Counted from the first letter of the stretch, positions 20,575 to 31,178 are shown. The stretch: DNA of 31,280 bases from Fomitopsis serialis (GCF_022376445.1 NW_025955399.1:1-31280); one strand, 5' to 3'. Notes: a model not told the origin generated them from the sequence alone. Numbers and translations are program-made.

Positions 20575-22990
20575 AAGCGGATACGGAGCGTCGACTCGGA
20601 CGCGTTGGCGAGCGAGCGCTACATAGCATGTACCGTGACATCGATGCACATCACTCAAGATTGCCAGAGATTGCCTTCACTGTCCCTAGGCTCTCCCCCT
20701 CGTCCAGCTTCGAATTTTTGCAAAGCGCACCAAAAGCCATTGAAAGTCCCCACGAGGCACGTCTCCCCTTTTGCCAACCAATATTTTTACTGACATCTCG
20801 GTTTCATTTCTAGTAGCGCGCGTACCGCCGACGACCAAGACGGCGCATCTTGGTTTGTCTGGTAGTCAGTGAGCAGTGGGTTATCGCACTATGCTTGTTG
20901 TTGGAGAGCCGCGGTCTTGAGACAATGCTTTTAGTAACCTGTTTCCATGATCGAGGGTCCGAGTCCGCTGTCGCCACGCAACCAGACCTGCAGGAGACTT
21001 TCATTGGTGCGACAGCCTGAGCGCGATTACGTCGCCGTGGCACACATCCCACGTCAACGGAATGGACAGAGTCGAATCGATGTAAGCGTCACTGTCCCGC
21101 CGCGAGTAACGTTATGGTTTATACATGGGGACTACAGTACAGCCGCAACGTCCGAGGGCGTTCACGGACCTTCGATCCCGCGGCTTCCTGTGGAGGTCTG
21201 TGAACGGATCATCGACCACGTAGCAACGGGAGTCAACCTCGTTTATCGTTTCATAATGAAGGGCGAGCCACATCTGACCACCCTCACGTCCTGCGCGCTC
21301 GTATGCCAAGACTGGTACTACTTGACGTGGTACCATCTTCGTCAACGCGTCTATCTACGGGACCGGAAGGACGTCCTCTCGCTCTCCAAGACACTCCACG
21401 CAAAACCTCGCCTCCGCGAGGTCATCCAGCAGGTCGTCATATCGGGTGGTTCTCCCGGGAAGCGTCAATCGATCCGGCACCTGGGGACGTTTGCCGCTAT
21501 GCTCGCGGGCAAGGCACCGAAGTTGTCGAGGATCGGTATACAAAACGCAGAGTGGACCACCGGCTCGGTCCGGATGGAGGACATCGGCTTCCTAGGCGTG
21601 TTCAGCCTCATCGACAGTGTAGACCTCTCCAATGTCACCTTGTCGAGCGTCGCCCAGTTGTCGCACCTTGTTTCAGCACTCCCGCGGCTTAGGAATCTAT
21701 GGTGCTACGATGTTGACTGCTTGCAGAAACAAGTCGAGTCCCCGGCCTCCCTCCCACTGAACTGTGCAAATCTGGAGCATCTTGACGTGCGATGGGTTGC
21801 ACCAGCAGTCGAAGACCTCTTTGTGCGGATCAGCCGGGCTTCTCGAGTGCCCAATCTCGAAATTGGGGTCGACGAGGAGTTGGATCCTTCCTCGGCAGCC
21901 AGCAGAAGCCAGACTTTGCTAGATGCCAGTGCCACATCGGTAGAAACGATTGAGCTTCATATGTATCCCAGTTCTTCTGTTGGTGATGGTACAATTGATG
22001 CCGGCGCCATAGTCAGAAAGTGTTCTCAGTTCTCTCTCTTAAGCCACTTCACTGATTGTTTCCTGTATACAGAGCGACATTACAACCTTTCACATCACAA
22101 CAATCTGAGGCGCTTGGAAATCTACTTGTACCACCCATTCGTAGCATGGCCCTGGATCCCGCATATCCTGTCTCACATCACCTCGAAACACTTCCAGGCC
22201 ATGTGCGTTGTGTTGACGTTTCAGACAGACCAGATGACCGATGTCTTGGACGGAATGTTGACGACAATGGAGGAGGAGGATGTCCTGGCGCGATTGGACA
22301 GTATATTGCAGGAGAAGCGCTTCTCCGGTACTGTGGCGTCGCGTGGCATCTGTATAGGCATTTACGACGATAACATCACTTGGACGACTGGCAATGAGCT
22401 TACTGGGATAGGTTCAGCTCTACAAGAACGGTGCAATCGGTTGGACGAGCTCGTCAAGCGGAACATGCCACTCTCACAGGGACGAGATATATTGAGGTAT
22501 GTAGTACGGTGGACTTTATAAAATTGCAAAGGAAAGCTGAGTGTCCTTTGGAGCACTGTGCATAACTTCCAAGAATACGCCAGCTGGAAGCAGGACATGC
22601 AAAGGGTACACCATCACAGTATGCGAGCTGAACAGCGGAACACCGCTGAGAAGGGGGCCGAGGGTCCTCGAGGCAGCACGGATTGACATCCTTGCAACCC
22701 TGCACAGTGGCTCGTATCGTCGCATGGAGTTCGTGCGTATACAACGATCAATATTAGGCCGCTCTACTAATTTGTTGTGCGTTCTTAACGTACAGAATTT
22801 CCCCACAGCCGCAACGCGGGTTGATAGGTCGGGGAAAGAATTGGTGCCCACTTATGCTTGTATTATGTACACATGATCACTTCTCTGAAATTGAAGAATT
22901 GGACGGACGGCGATACGGATGTTGTGCGCTCCCAGACAGGCATTCGATTGTTCTGAAACAGGCTTTCGTCGATACTGGGTGCATCAAATT
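20575..22990 (+). repeat. Right arm of the inverted duplication
   Basis: This arm aligns with the reverse complement of 1-2440, including the upstream region (for example the CCAAGA hairpin and a CTCTCCCCCTCGTCC block), all exons and introns of the F-box gene and about 300 bp of 3' flank. Similarity weakens after about 22990. The arms are separated by about 18 kb of mostly conserved single-copy genes. Confidence 0.85.
21062..22686 (+). CDS. F-box protein, copy B
   Basis: Paralogue of copy A and probable SCF ubiquitin-ligase adaptor. Four exons: 21062-21081 (20 nt, donor GTAAGC), 21138-21982, 22073-22496 (donor GTATGT) and 22584-22686, predicting 463 residues. The F-box begins at PRLPVEVCERIIDHV, followed by CALVCQDWYYLTW. 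Leucine-rich sequence follows. The first intron is required because both copies then start MDRxESITA; an alternative upstream ATG at 20947 gives a longer frame that is not kept in copy A. The 90 nt second intron here is stop-free and a multiple of three, so a retained-intron product would be open. Without the last intron, translation would stop at 22521. The proposed final exon differs from that of copy A by a 12 nt in-frame indel, which favours coding. Confidence 0.78.
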
Positions 22991-23502
22991 GTATTCGGGC
23001 ACTGCATGTCAAATGGACACATGTGTTTCGCAAGCTCATGATCACCACGAACAGCTAATTATATGGCGTAGAGTCGTTAACGGGTACAATAAGTATCAGT
23101 GAGGTGCAAGTGAGGTGCGGTACAAGAAACAGCGACCACTGATGAAAGGCCGAAGGAGCAGTATAATACAGTACTGTACGTATCTACAGAATGACTCAAG
23201 AGGACCACACAAAGCGCGAGTAGACGACACGATGGCGCGTATTATGAATGCCATTGCGAGAAACGGGGATCAGTGAGCAGTGCCATCATAACCCTCTTGA
23301 CATACTGACACGATAGAAACAGATAGACCATTAGCAACCACTATTGACGGTGCTGCTCGTCGTCTCCTGTCAGATGCGTACCGAGCGACAATTGAGTGAC
23401 CGTGAAAAAAGACGACGGATTGCAAGGAACCATACCGTGTATTGACCACCCGCGTGATATCGGCTTCAACACGCCGGCCAGTCCACGCGCAACATCCGCC
23501 AG
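22991..23502. other. Intergenic, no gene seen
   Basis: About 500 bp between the duplication border and the 3' end of the next F-box gene. Only short frames of no apparent coding character are present, and it probably includes the 3' untranslated region of the 23503-25002 gene. Confidence 0.4.
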
Positions 23503-25002
23503 TCACGCCCTAGTCGAGGATTGGAAATCGAGGTCACCGGACTCGAAATTGACCTGAATCTCCCTCGAAAACCACGGTCGACGCCGCGCCCCAGCCCCAC
23601 ATCCGGGGCAGTATTCCGCGACTAGATAGCGAATGCCCAGATTCGTCTGTCTAGTCGCGAAAGACTGTATCAGAGACGTGCTGTCCGACCCAGGCCCGCG
23701 GCAGGGCATCTGGACGTGCAGCACGAGGTTCGGGCACGCCAGCTTTGGCGGTTTGGATCCGCAGCACTCGAGTGCGTCGAGCAGGCTCGCAAGCCCTTGC
23801 GTGTCCACGTAGAGGTGTTCAAGAGCCGGTGCCCTGTGTAGGAAGTCGAACAGCGCCGTCGGGGTGCTGGCGAATAGCGCGGGGCTATCCCGTAGGACTA
23901 CGTGGAGCTCGCGGAGCTGGTCCATTGCGAGCATCCGTGGCAGGGCGGTGCCCCACTCCTCATCCACCGAGGTAAAGTTGTCGATGAATATACCAGTAGA
24001 TTGTCCTTCGCAAATTACGGTGCGCCGTATTCCTGATCCCTTGATCAGGAGCTTGGTTACGCCGGCTACCAACGGCAGCCTAGACAGCTGGTCCAAGAGG
24101 TCGCCGTCGAGAGGTAGAACATTGATCAATCGCACGCACGTCTCCGGGTCCAGACGTATGTGTGAGATGAAGCGTTTGACACCCGCGCTCGACATGTGCT
24201 TCAGCACTAGTCTTCGCAAATGGCGGAGGCGCACTAGCGCATTGCACTGCGGAGATTCGAGGACATCGTGATCAACAAGGCTATCCACCAACACCAGGTC
24301 TGTCAGGCTTGGGCTCGCAGCCAACAAAGGCAGTATCATCTGTATAGAGTTCTTCCCGCAGCAATCTGCGAGGTAGAGGTGCGTGAGTGTCGACGTTTGG
24401 AGTGTGGGAATCCAATTAAGGGAGTCGAGAGAGAGGCGACGCAAGCTTGGAGTGTGCCCTCGAAATACTACGGAGTAAACTTGGCTTGGCTCGGTCGTCG
24501 TCATGCCTAGTGTCCCGGTGAGACTGAGGCTCTCAAGAAAATACGCGGGCTGCTGCAAGTATTTTTTAGAAAGCTCGATGGTGATCCCGTCGTACCGTAT
24601 CTCCTTTATTGGCTTGTTGCTTTGGAGGAGCGCGTTCATAGGGCGGGTGGGTTCGCGTGTAATCGTGAGCGTGAGCGGCATTATGCCAGCCCTCTCGGCC
24701 GGGACGCGTACTTGATCTAGACGTCTTCGCGAATCATCGATCCTATCCCAGAGCGCAGGTGTATCGACGATGATAGCGCGCCAATGGCGACAGACGTGCG
24801 ACGCTCGAACGAGCCAGTCTATCCGCACGACTACAGGGTCCCAGATGCTCGTCCCAGGTGTATCCCGTTTGCGAGGCTGAAGACGGACATAATGGAAGAT
24901 CAATGTGAGGATCTCTGTGGGAAGCTTGTGGTTAACGAGGACCCGTGCGTTCGGGCCCTCTACCAACAACATGATAGTCGACAGAAGCTCCTTTCGCACC
25001 AT
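23503..25002 (-). CDS. F-box / leucine-rich protein, unrelated to copies A and B
   Basis: Single-exon gene of 499 residues with the layout common in agaricomycete F-box families. The F-box lies near residues 25-85, with KLPTEILTLIFHYV, VCRHWRAI and DTPALWDRI. A long leucine-rich C-terminal region follows (for example LRRLSLDSLNWIP, LTHLYLADCC, LRHLRRLVLKHM), probably for target binding. It presumably serves as a Skp1-dependent ubiquitin-ligase adaptor. Apart from the F-box it does not resemble the duplicated F-box pair. An alternative start at the internal methionine (residue 11, MLLVEG) is possible. An inverted repeat lies about 220 bp upstream. No break is seen. Confidence 0.85.
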   Translation of the reverse strand: MVRKELLSTIMLLVEGPNARVLVNHKLPTEILTLIFHYVRLQPRKRDTPGTSIWDPVVVRIDWLVRASHVCRHWRAIIVDTPALWDRIDDSRRRLDQVRVPAERAGIMPLTLTITREPTRPMNALLQSNKPIKEIRYDGITIELSKKYLQQPAYFLESLSLTGTLGMTTTEPSQVYSVVFRGHTPSLRRLSLDSLNWIPTLQTSTLTHLYLADCCGKNSIQMILPLLAASPSLTDLVLVDSLVDHDVLESPQCNALVRLRHLRRLVLKHMSSAGVKRFISHIRLDPETCVRLINVLPLDGDLLDQLSRLPLVAGVTKLLIKGSGIRRTVICEGQSTGIFIDNFTSVDEEWGTALPRMLAMDQLRELHVVLRDSPALFASTPTALFDFLHRAPALEHLYVDTQGLASLLDALECCGSKPPKLACPNLVLHVQMPCRGPGSDSTSLIQSFATRQTNLGIRYLVAEYCPGCGAGARRRPWFSREIQVNFESGDLDFQSSTRA

Positions 25003-26199
25003 AGCGTCCTATCCATGCTCTAAACTCAACAGATGCTTTACAGTCAGATTTACGCGAAATTCTCACCAGTTGTGGGCTGAATGACAGGCTTCAGTAGAAT
25101 CGACGCAGGTGCAACGGCCGACATACCAAATGGTCGACTTCCCTGATATTAACTTCGTTCGGAGGACATCTACCAGCCCAACGGTCGACCTGCGGCTCAT
25201 CTCCTGCTCGAAGTCTCGTAGGGTATATACCATGCTTGCTATCGGTAGTGTAAGCGTGGTATATACTCGCGCGAGACGAAGCTAGCGAAGTCTTACCTAG
25301 AAGCGACGTCGTACCGGACACTGGTCAGCGATGGTTGGTCGCTGCAGCTGAGTGGGTGTGGAACTCCTACCCATAGATATGAAGAACGAGCGCTGCATCT
25401 CCACACGAGGTAGGCATGCTCATGATGGACGCGCCGATTGCCCACGATCCAGTCATGTGCACACAGAACGGTGGATAGAAGATCCGAAGACATCCACTGC
25501 ACGGTGACTGCAGCAACAAGCATATACAGTCGAAATCTCGTACTGCTTGTCCGATTCAATCACAAATTGCATTCTTGACCGGTTCCAACACGCGGTACAG
25601 ACTTCGTCCACCGTCGACATGGCCAATAACCAAGATGTCCTCTTCTGACCGCTTATCAGGCATCTTGCACGTAGTTCTCTAAACAAGGACGCGAACTCGG
25701 TCTCCAAATGAACGGACACCCGGGACACGCCCTGCTGGCCTCCGACACGGCCCACCCACCAGACTTCAGCGTACCTCCATCGAGGGATTTGGAACGTCAC
25801 GGTGAAAGAACTGCGCCTAGCGGCCTAAGCCGGCAATCTGTGTGAGCTGCTGAAAACCTTCAGTGCCCCCCATGCGAGCTGCTACCGGGACAAGAAATCA
25901 TCTATTGGTGTCACTTTCAGGTTGAGCATACTAGCATTCCGTCGTGGTGTTTCTGTCTTCTGTCGCAAACTACACGTCAGGTCCTGTGAGGTACTAGTAC
26001 TGCGCGACGGAGTGATCTCAACAGCCAGAATGACGGACCAAGCTTCAAGCTCTACGGTTGACGGCGTGTTTATAGACCTGTGCTTTCTGCTCACCAGATC
26101 GACGGGCTTGACGACGAGTCTGTAAGACTCAGGCTCGTGACTGATGCGTGAGCCTAGATTAGCAGTCGAAAATACGACATAACATCTTGATGATTGTAT
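25003..26199. other. Gene-poor intergenic region
   Basis: About 1.2 kb between the F-box start codon and the 3' end of the oxidase pseudogene. The minus strand has open frames at 25453-25800 (115 codons) and 25882-26094, but neither shows a known motif nor can they be joined convincingly. The F-box promoter must lie in the left part, which holds an inverted repeat at 25222-25267. Confidence 0.4.
25222..25267. repeat. 16 bp inverted repeat made of GGTATATACC palindromes
   Basis: GGTATATACCATGCTT (25222-25237) and AAGCGTGGTATATACT (25252-25267) are inverted copies with 14 of 16 positions pairing around a 14-base loop. The left half-site GGTATATACC is itself a perfect palindrome. It stands about 220 bp upstream of the F-box start on the minus strand. 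It could be a dimeric protein-binding site, a transcribed hairpin, or the centre of a small foldback element. Confidence 0.6.
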
Positions 26200-27525
26200 C
26201 TACGGAGCGGGTATGATGGGGACCCACTGGTGGTAAACCTGGTCGGGGTCGTACTTCTTTTGACCTCCTGCAGGTGCGCATAGTGCTTGCCAAACACGAG
26301 CCTCGCCTTGTCCGCGGCGTCCTTTGACACCGTTTCATCGTCTGATTTGCGTACCCGGCCTGCTGCTCCACGGAGAGCTGCGGGTTTGATCTCTTGATAA
26401 GGCCAATGAGCTCGTACACCATCTCGCGACCGCGCTTCAAGTTTTCCGGCGTATCCTCGACCCAAAGCGCGTTGACGAGCATGAACGGGGCGGCGACGTG
26501 GCGGAACGGGGTTTCCTCGCTGTGTTTGGCAGTGATCTGGTGGAGCGGGAAGCACTCAAACGGGACCATCGGGTTCGGGCCAGGCCTGGCGATGAGCTCG
26601 GCGACACGGTCTAACGCCTTGAGCACGTATTCGGGCTTGCAATGCGCAACACTTTGCTAATAGACACCATGACCGTGATATGCGACCGGGTTCTGTGAGG
26701 CACGTCAGATGAATGGCCATACGGGCAACAAGGGACTGCAAGAACGGCACCTGCAGCGCGTTGGCGACCTCATATGGGATTTCCCTCACTTGATCATCGA
26801 TGGGACCGATGTCAAAGAGCTTCCTGTAGAATGCTCGGCCCTCCACCTCGGGCCGTTATAGAAGAAGATGACGAGCATGACAGGCTTGCCGTTGGGCCCG
26901 ACAACCGCTGTCTGGATCTGCGGGGACTTGTTGCCCGGGTCGTCCCACCACCCCACACTGGAAGTGACCTCAGTCAGCGCCTTGAGCTAACTACGGTCAG
27001 AGATTGTGACGCTGGCGAAGACGGTTTGGGGCTGGTCGTGGAGCTGGAAAACGGACTCAGAGACGACTATGAAGTTGGACCCGCCACCGCGAATGCCCAT
27101 AATAGATCGTTGTTCTTTGACTTGCTCGCCTTTACGACCAATCCATCAGCGAGAACAACGGTGGCCTAGGGACACATGCACATGAGGATACATGCAGTGC
27201 CAAGCTGAATGGGACTTACTTCGAGGACGTTGCCGAGGGTGAGTCCGTAACACAGGGATAGCCTCTGCCCAGCTGCGCCAATCTATGTCAGGCATCAGTG
27301 AACGCCTAGTCACACTGTGCGGAAAGTAGTGAGACATACGTGGTTGACCATACCGCGGCCATGCTCAATTGTGGCCTTGTCGACGTTCTCCCAGATCGGT
27401 CCGCCGCCAACATAGCCAATTTTTCGCTCAGGGTCGACGCGGGCGTGTTTGAAGTAGCGGCTGAGGTCGATGACAAGACCGCCCTCAGTGGAGGATGCGC
27501 CTGCGGGGTTGTGCCCATACCAGTG
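26200..27525 (-). pseudogene. Decayed berberine-bridge-type FAD oxidase
   Basis: Remnant of a secreted or cytosolic FAD-linked oxidoreductase (FAD_binding_4 plus BBE domains). Readable blocks in order are GHNPAGASSTEGGLVIDLSR, KIGYVGGGPIWENVDKATIEH, EATVVLADG, IRGGGSNF, VEGRAFYRKLFDIGP, EYVLKALDRVAELIARPGP and the BBE end KYDPDQVYHQWVPIIPAP, closing at the TAG 26202-26200. Lesions: the N-terminal 60 or so residues are missing or unrecognisable; the GVGGLTLGGGYGWL region is scrambled; one-base frameshifts occur near 27093 and 26850 and between 26205 and 26360; and an in-frame TAG lies at 26659-26657. At least two introns are still recognisable. The histidine that usually carries FAD covalently (in GHNPAG) survives, but no full-length protein can be made. 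Confidence 0.85.
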
Positions 27526-28114
27526 GTCAAGCGACTTTCTCCATGGGCATGGGATAACACAAACCCATCAGCGGGTGATAGATCCATTGGGTGGGAAGAC
27601 TGCGCTCCTTCCGTGCGCAAGGATACATTCGTAATAGGTGCAATGGGTGATGCTCCACAGTTAAGATTCGCATTGAGGTGTAGTACGGGTAGACACCAGT
27701 AGTATACCAGACGTAGCAAAAAGCATCGGAAAAACTGTTCCTCGCGGCTTATGTCGCAAGGTGGTGGAGGGTTACACCAGCCAACAATGAGCACCCCGAG
27801 AGTCGTTCTGCGTCCCGCGAGCGCCTGCATATCTCCTGGGTCCTAAGACAAGCGAGAAGCAAGTGACTCTAAGGCGGAGACGGGAAATGACATTGTTGAA
27901 GAGAACAGGGAGTGGGCGCGCGGCTTCATATACCTGCGGGTTGTTTGGTCTTGTGTGCGTTGTGGCGAGACCGCGACGGTCCGACTATCACGGCGCTTCG
28001 CAGCGCCCTCGAGCTTCACACCTCCATTTCGTCGTCTTCCGTATAGTAAGTGCCACATTCATATCGCAGCTAAGGAAATATTGAAGAAGCTAGCCTACTT
28101 TCATAGTTTGACGA
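27526..28114. other. Spacer with lost 5' end of oxidase and E2 promoter
   Basis: The 5' part of the oxidase would lie at 27526 to about 27850, but no family sequence is recognisable there. The remainder upstream of 28115 should contain the promoter of the E2 gene. Confidence 0.35.
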
Positions 28115-29086
28115 ATGGCTGTTTCCACGCGTCGCTTACAGAAGGAGCTCGCAGATCTCAAGAATCAAGGAACGCCAGTAGGTGCGTCCTCGCGCGACCT
28201 GCCTTTCGGTATAGACTGACAAACAGGGAAACAGGTATTAACCTGTTGAGTGCCGATAACTTTGAGGAATGGTTCCTGTCTCTGGAGGTTCTCGGTGATA
28301 CTGTCTTTGCGGTGAGTCTCTTCTCCTCGCCACCCGGAAACATCGCACTCATGATGTACATCGCAGGGCGAGGTATTCTGCCTCAGGTTCCGGTTCGACA
28401 ACCAATATCCGATTTCGTCGCCAGCAGTCCAATTTGTGGTAGATGACAAGTGGAAATCCCCGATGCACCCAGTAAGTCGCCAACGTCCTGAAGTCCGGTA
28501 GATGCGCCTCGTGCTTATATACGCCGCTGCGCTCATAGCATGTATACACCAATGGACACGTAAGTTCCTCTCAATATGTTGACGATCTTTGTGTTTGACG
28601 TTATCCCTGCGTCATTAGATATGTGCCTCCATTCTGGGTAACGAGTGGTCACCTGTGCTGAGCGTTGTTGCCGTCTGCGTGACCCTGCAGAGCATGCTGG
28701 CATCCTGCAAGGTTAGTGCCACGATTCCCAGTGTATAGACAGCAGCTGAATTCTACACTGGACGGTGTGCAGAAGAAGGAGCTGTGAGTATTTGCCTGTA
28801 CCGACGTCCGGCAGCGTCAGATCTCATCATGTCCTTAGACCTCCTGGAAACGATCGATACGTCCGACACGCCCCCGATAATCCGAAGAAGGTTCGTGCGA
28901 TCCCTTCACAACCATGTTCCAGAACTCATGATCTCGTGATAGACTCGCTTCGAGTATGATGGTATGTATTTCTTACTATAGAGGTGTTCCACAACTGACA
29001 GACTGGCCAACGTTGTGTAGACGACACGTAAGTCTGGTTTTCCCGTCGTAGGGCGCGTGGCTGATACCATCATGTCCAGTGTATAA
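28115..29086 (+). CDS. UBE2W-like ubiquitin-conjugating enzyme E2
   Basis: E2 enzyme of the UBE2W class, which in animals attaches ubiquitin to the alpha-amino group of protein N-termini. Ten exons: 28115-28181, 28235-28311, 28367-28471, 28539-28559, 28619-28711, 28773-28783 (11 nt), 28839-28890, 28943-28961, 29021-29027 (7 nt) and 29080-29086 (7 nt). They predict 152 residues, matching human UBE2W (151). It starts MAVSTRRLQKELADLKNQG. The diagnostic HPHVYTNGHICASIL has HPH instead of the HPN of most E2s, with the catalytic cysteine at residue 92. Then come EWSPVLSVVAVCVTLQSML, ASCKKKEL and the C-terminus NPKKTRFEYDDDTV. Nearly all donors are consensus and every phase fits. No single reading frame covers more than about a third of the protein, so the gene is easy to miss. 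It is convergent with the kinesin-like gene. Confidence 0.93.
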
Positions 29087-29324
29087 CTATCTAATGGGCT
29101 TCTGGGATTCCAGTCGAGATTGTACAACATTTTTTACACTGATGCTTTGTATCGCAGCTGCTGGACATAGACACACCTTTGAGACTCGCGAATGCGCATG
29201 TACCTTGACCACACGCCCGTCTGTTCAGTAATTGTATTTGCTCCTTGTCGGGATTTCTAGTGTATGTTGACGACATTCAACGGCCCTCTCAGTCCGTCCG
29301 CCTATTAATCATCGCGATCCAAGC

Positions 29325-31178
29325 CTATCTCAACTTCGAGTTATGCAACACACGTCCCTTGGCATCCACCCTCGTCATGGACCCAGTCTCGCCAGCCATG
29401 AAATCCCTCCCGCTCAGTGCATCTAACGCAACCCTAGCAAAGCCCGCCGACGTCCCCGCTCCTCCCGTTCCTTGCTGTAGCGTCTGCGCCCTCTGCACCA
29501 GCGCGTCCATCTTCACCTTGTAGGTGGCGACCCAGCTCTTCGCCTGTGCCACGGCGCGAGCGTCGGGTGCAGGCTGAATGCCGCTCGCTTCCTCGGGAGT
29601 TGAAGTGGCACAGAGGTGCGATAGCTCTGCGACTGACAAGGGGAGCAGATCAGCCATGTTCGACGATGGGGTCGAGAGGAGACGGTGGAGGACGGGTGTC
29701 AGCTTGCACCAGTTGCGCTTGATGTAGTACTGGGCACGCCACGTTTCAACGTAAGGACCGGACGCCGACGGGAATTCTGACACTCACAATCGTTTGGTCG
29801 TGATCCCATTCTGTGATGGGTTCATCGAGGACGGTCCTAGTAACGCCCTTCAATTCGCTGTATTGTACCAGGTCTCCGAGCTACATCAGATCCGTCAACT
29901 AGGTTCCCCGCATACATCTCAAGCAGACCTACTTGGAATACAGCGACGTATCGCAGCGCACCCACAGTATCTTCGACGTCCAGCAGACTGGGACTGACGC
30001 AGGCCAGGATCAACAGCTTGTTGGCCTGCTTCCTCGCCACGGGTTGTGCGAGTCTGCGGACAACACGGCGCGGACGCAGTCTTTGAGGACCGACAGGGAC
30101 TTGTTCGCTGTGGACAGTGAGTTCCAGTGTCAGTTACTAAATACTAATCTATCGTCACTTACTCTCGATGGACTCCTTCATTGTGGCCATGTCGTTTTGG
30201 ACGAGGAGGCTCGATCGCTCGGATCCTTTCGTATCGTTAGGATGGTGAAGAAGTGTTGCGAGGTGAGTACGAACCTGCAAGGTCCACAACATTGGAATGC
30301 GACCTCCTCGAGTTGTTGTCCTTAGAACAGATGTGCAGACGGATTATGGAGTGCGACCTGCTTAATGTTTATATGCGGCCTGCATGCTCACTGTACTGGC
30401 ACTCACCTGCTGCTAGTACTGTTCTTGAAAGTGCTTCTGGTCAGGCGTAGCTGCTTCGCTCGGCCGATGAGGTCCAGCAGGACGGCTAGCGAAGGAGCCT
30501 CGTGTCTGCTCAGGCCACCATACTGCACTTCGCTCGCGCCGGTGACAATGATCTTTACAGGAGCGAGCGGTGGGTCAGACAATAAATCGAAGGCGGAATT
30601 GCCTCTGATCTCGAACGCCTCGATGTAGACAGCGTATTGTCCACTCTGATCTACCTCCGTCCAGACTTGCTGGACGACTCTATCTGTGGCCGAGATAGAG
30701 ATGAGACGAAGCCGAGGAAAATGTTGAAGATCCACCTTCCAAAGCGGTCGTGCTGAACGTCTTGCCAGTGCCCGTCTGCCCGTAAGCGAGAATGGACAGC
30801 TCGCGCGTGTTGAACTGCAAACACTGTCGGACGGCTCGCGATACATCTATGCCTTCATACACAGCGTCGTTTTCGACATCACTGCCAAACACCGCATTGG
30901 CCTTGGAACTCTTCGTCGAAAACCGGCCACTTGCGCACGAGCGTCAGCACAGTCCGTTCTCTCAAATATTCTGGAACACCCCACTCAAGCGCACGCACTA
31001 GGGGTTGCGTAAAATGGAGCGTACGAGGCTCTTGCACATCAACCAGGGAGAAGGCCCCGCATGCATAGTCCTTATCGAGCAACGGGCGCCGGACCCTGAT
31101 GAAGGTCTCTACAAGACCACCGGACTGCTGCGAAGAAGAAGATTGCTCCGGCTGCCAGGTCGAACGGTGGTTCGACAT
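29325..31178 (-). pseudogene. Kinesin-like motor protein with frameshifting deletion
   Basis: Divergent microtubule motor. Eight exons: 31178-30985, 30929-30736, 30683-30407, 30357-30275, 30225-30163, 30107-29933, 29880-29788 and 29729-29325. Motor landmarks are FIRVRRPLLDKD, the P-loop AYGQTGTGKTFS (GQTGTGKT about residues 115-122), switch I NSTSSRSH, switch II VVDLAGSER, NKSLSVLKDC and LACVSPSLLDVEDT. In exon 6 the sequence passes from HNPWRGSR directly to KLLILACV; about 15 residues of the alpha-4/L12 microtubule-binding region are missing and the frame shifts, so the normal reading meets a stop. Removing 41 nt from a GTGTTG site to an AAGCAG site would restore frame but delete the conserved segment. 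The tail after the motor is short and has no clear coiled coil. A functional protein is doubtful; the kinesin identity is secure. Confidence 0.75.

Noticed and set aside
20947..22521. Single uninterrupted 524-codon frame as the F-box copy B gene
   Set aside because: Its first 60 or so residues are not conserved in copy A, and it reads through two introns whose signals are conserved in both copies. The spliced model gives matching proteins.
25453..25800. 115-codon minus-strand frame between the F-box gene and the oxidase
   Set aside because: No motif, no joinable exons, and the composition is not distinct from the surroundings.
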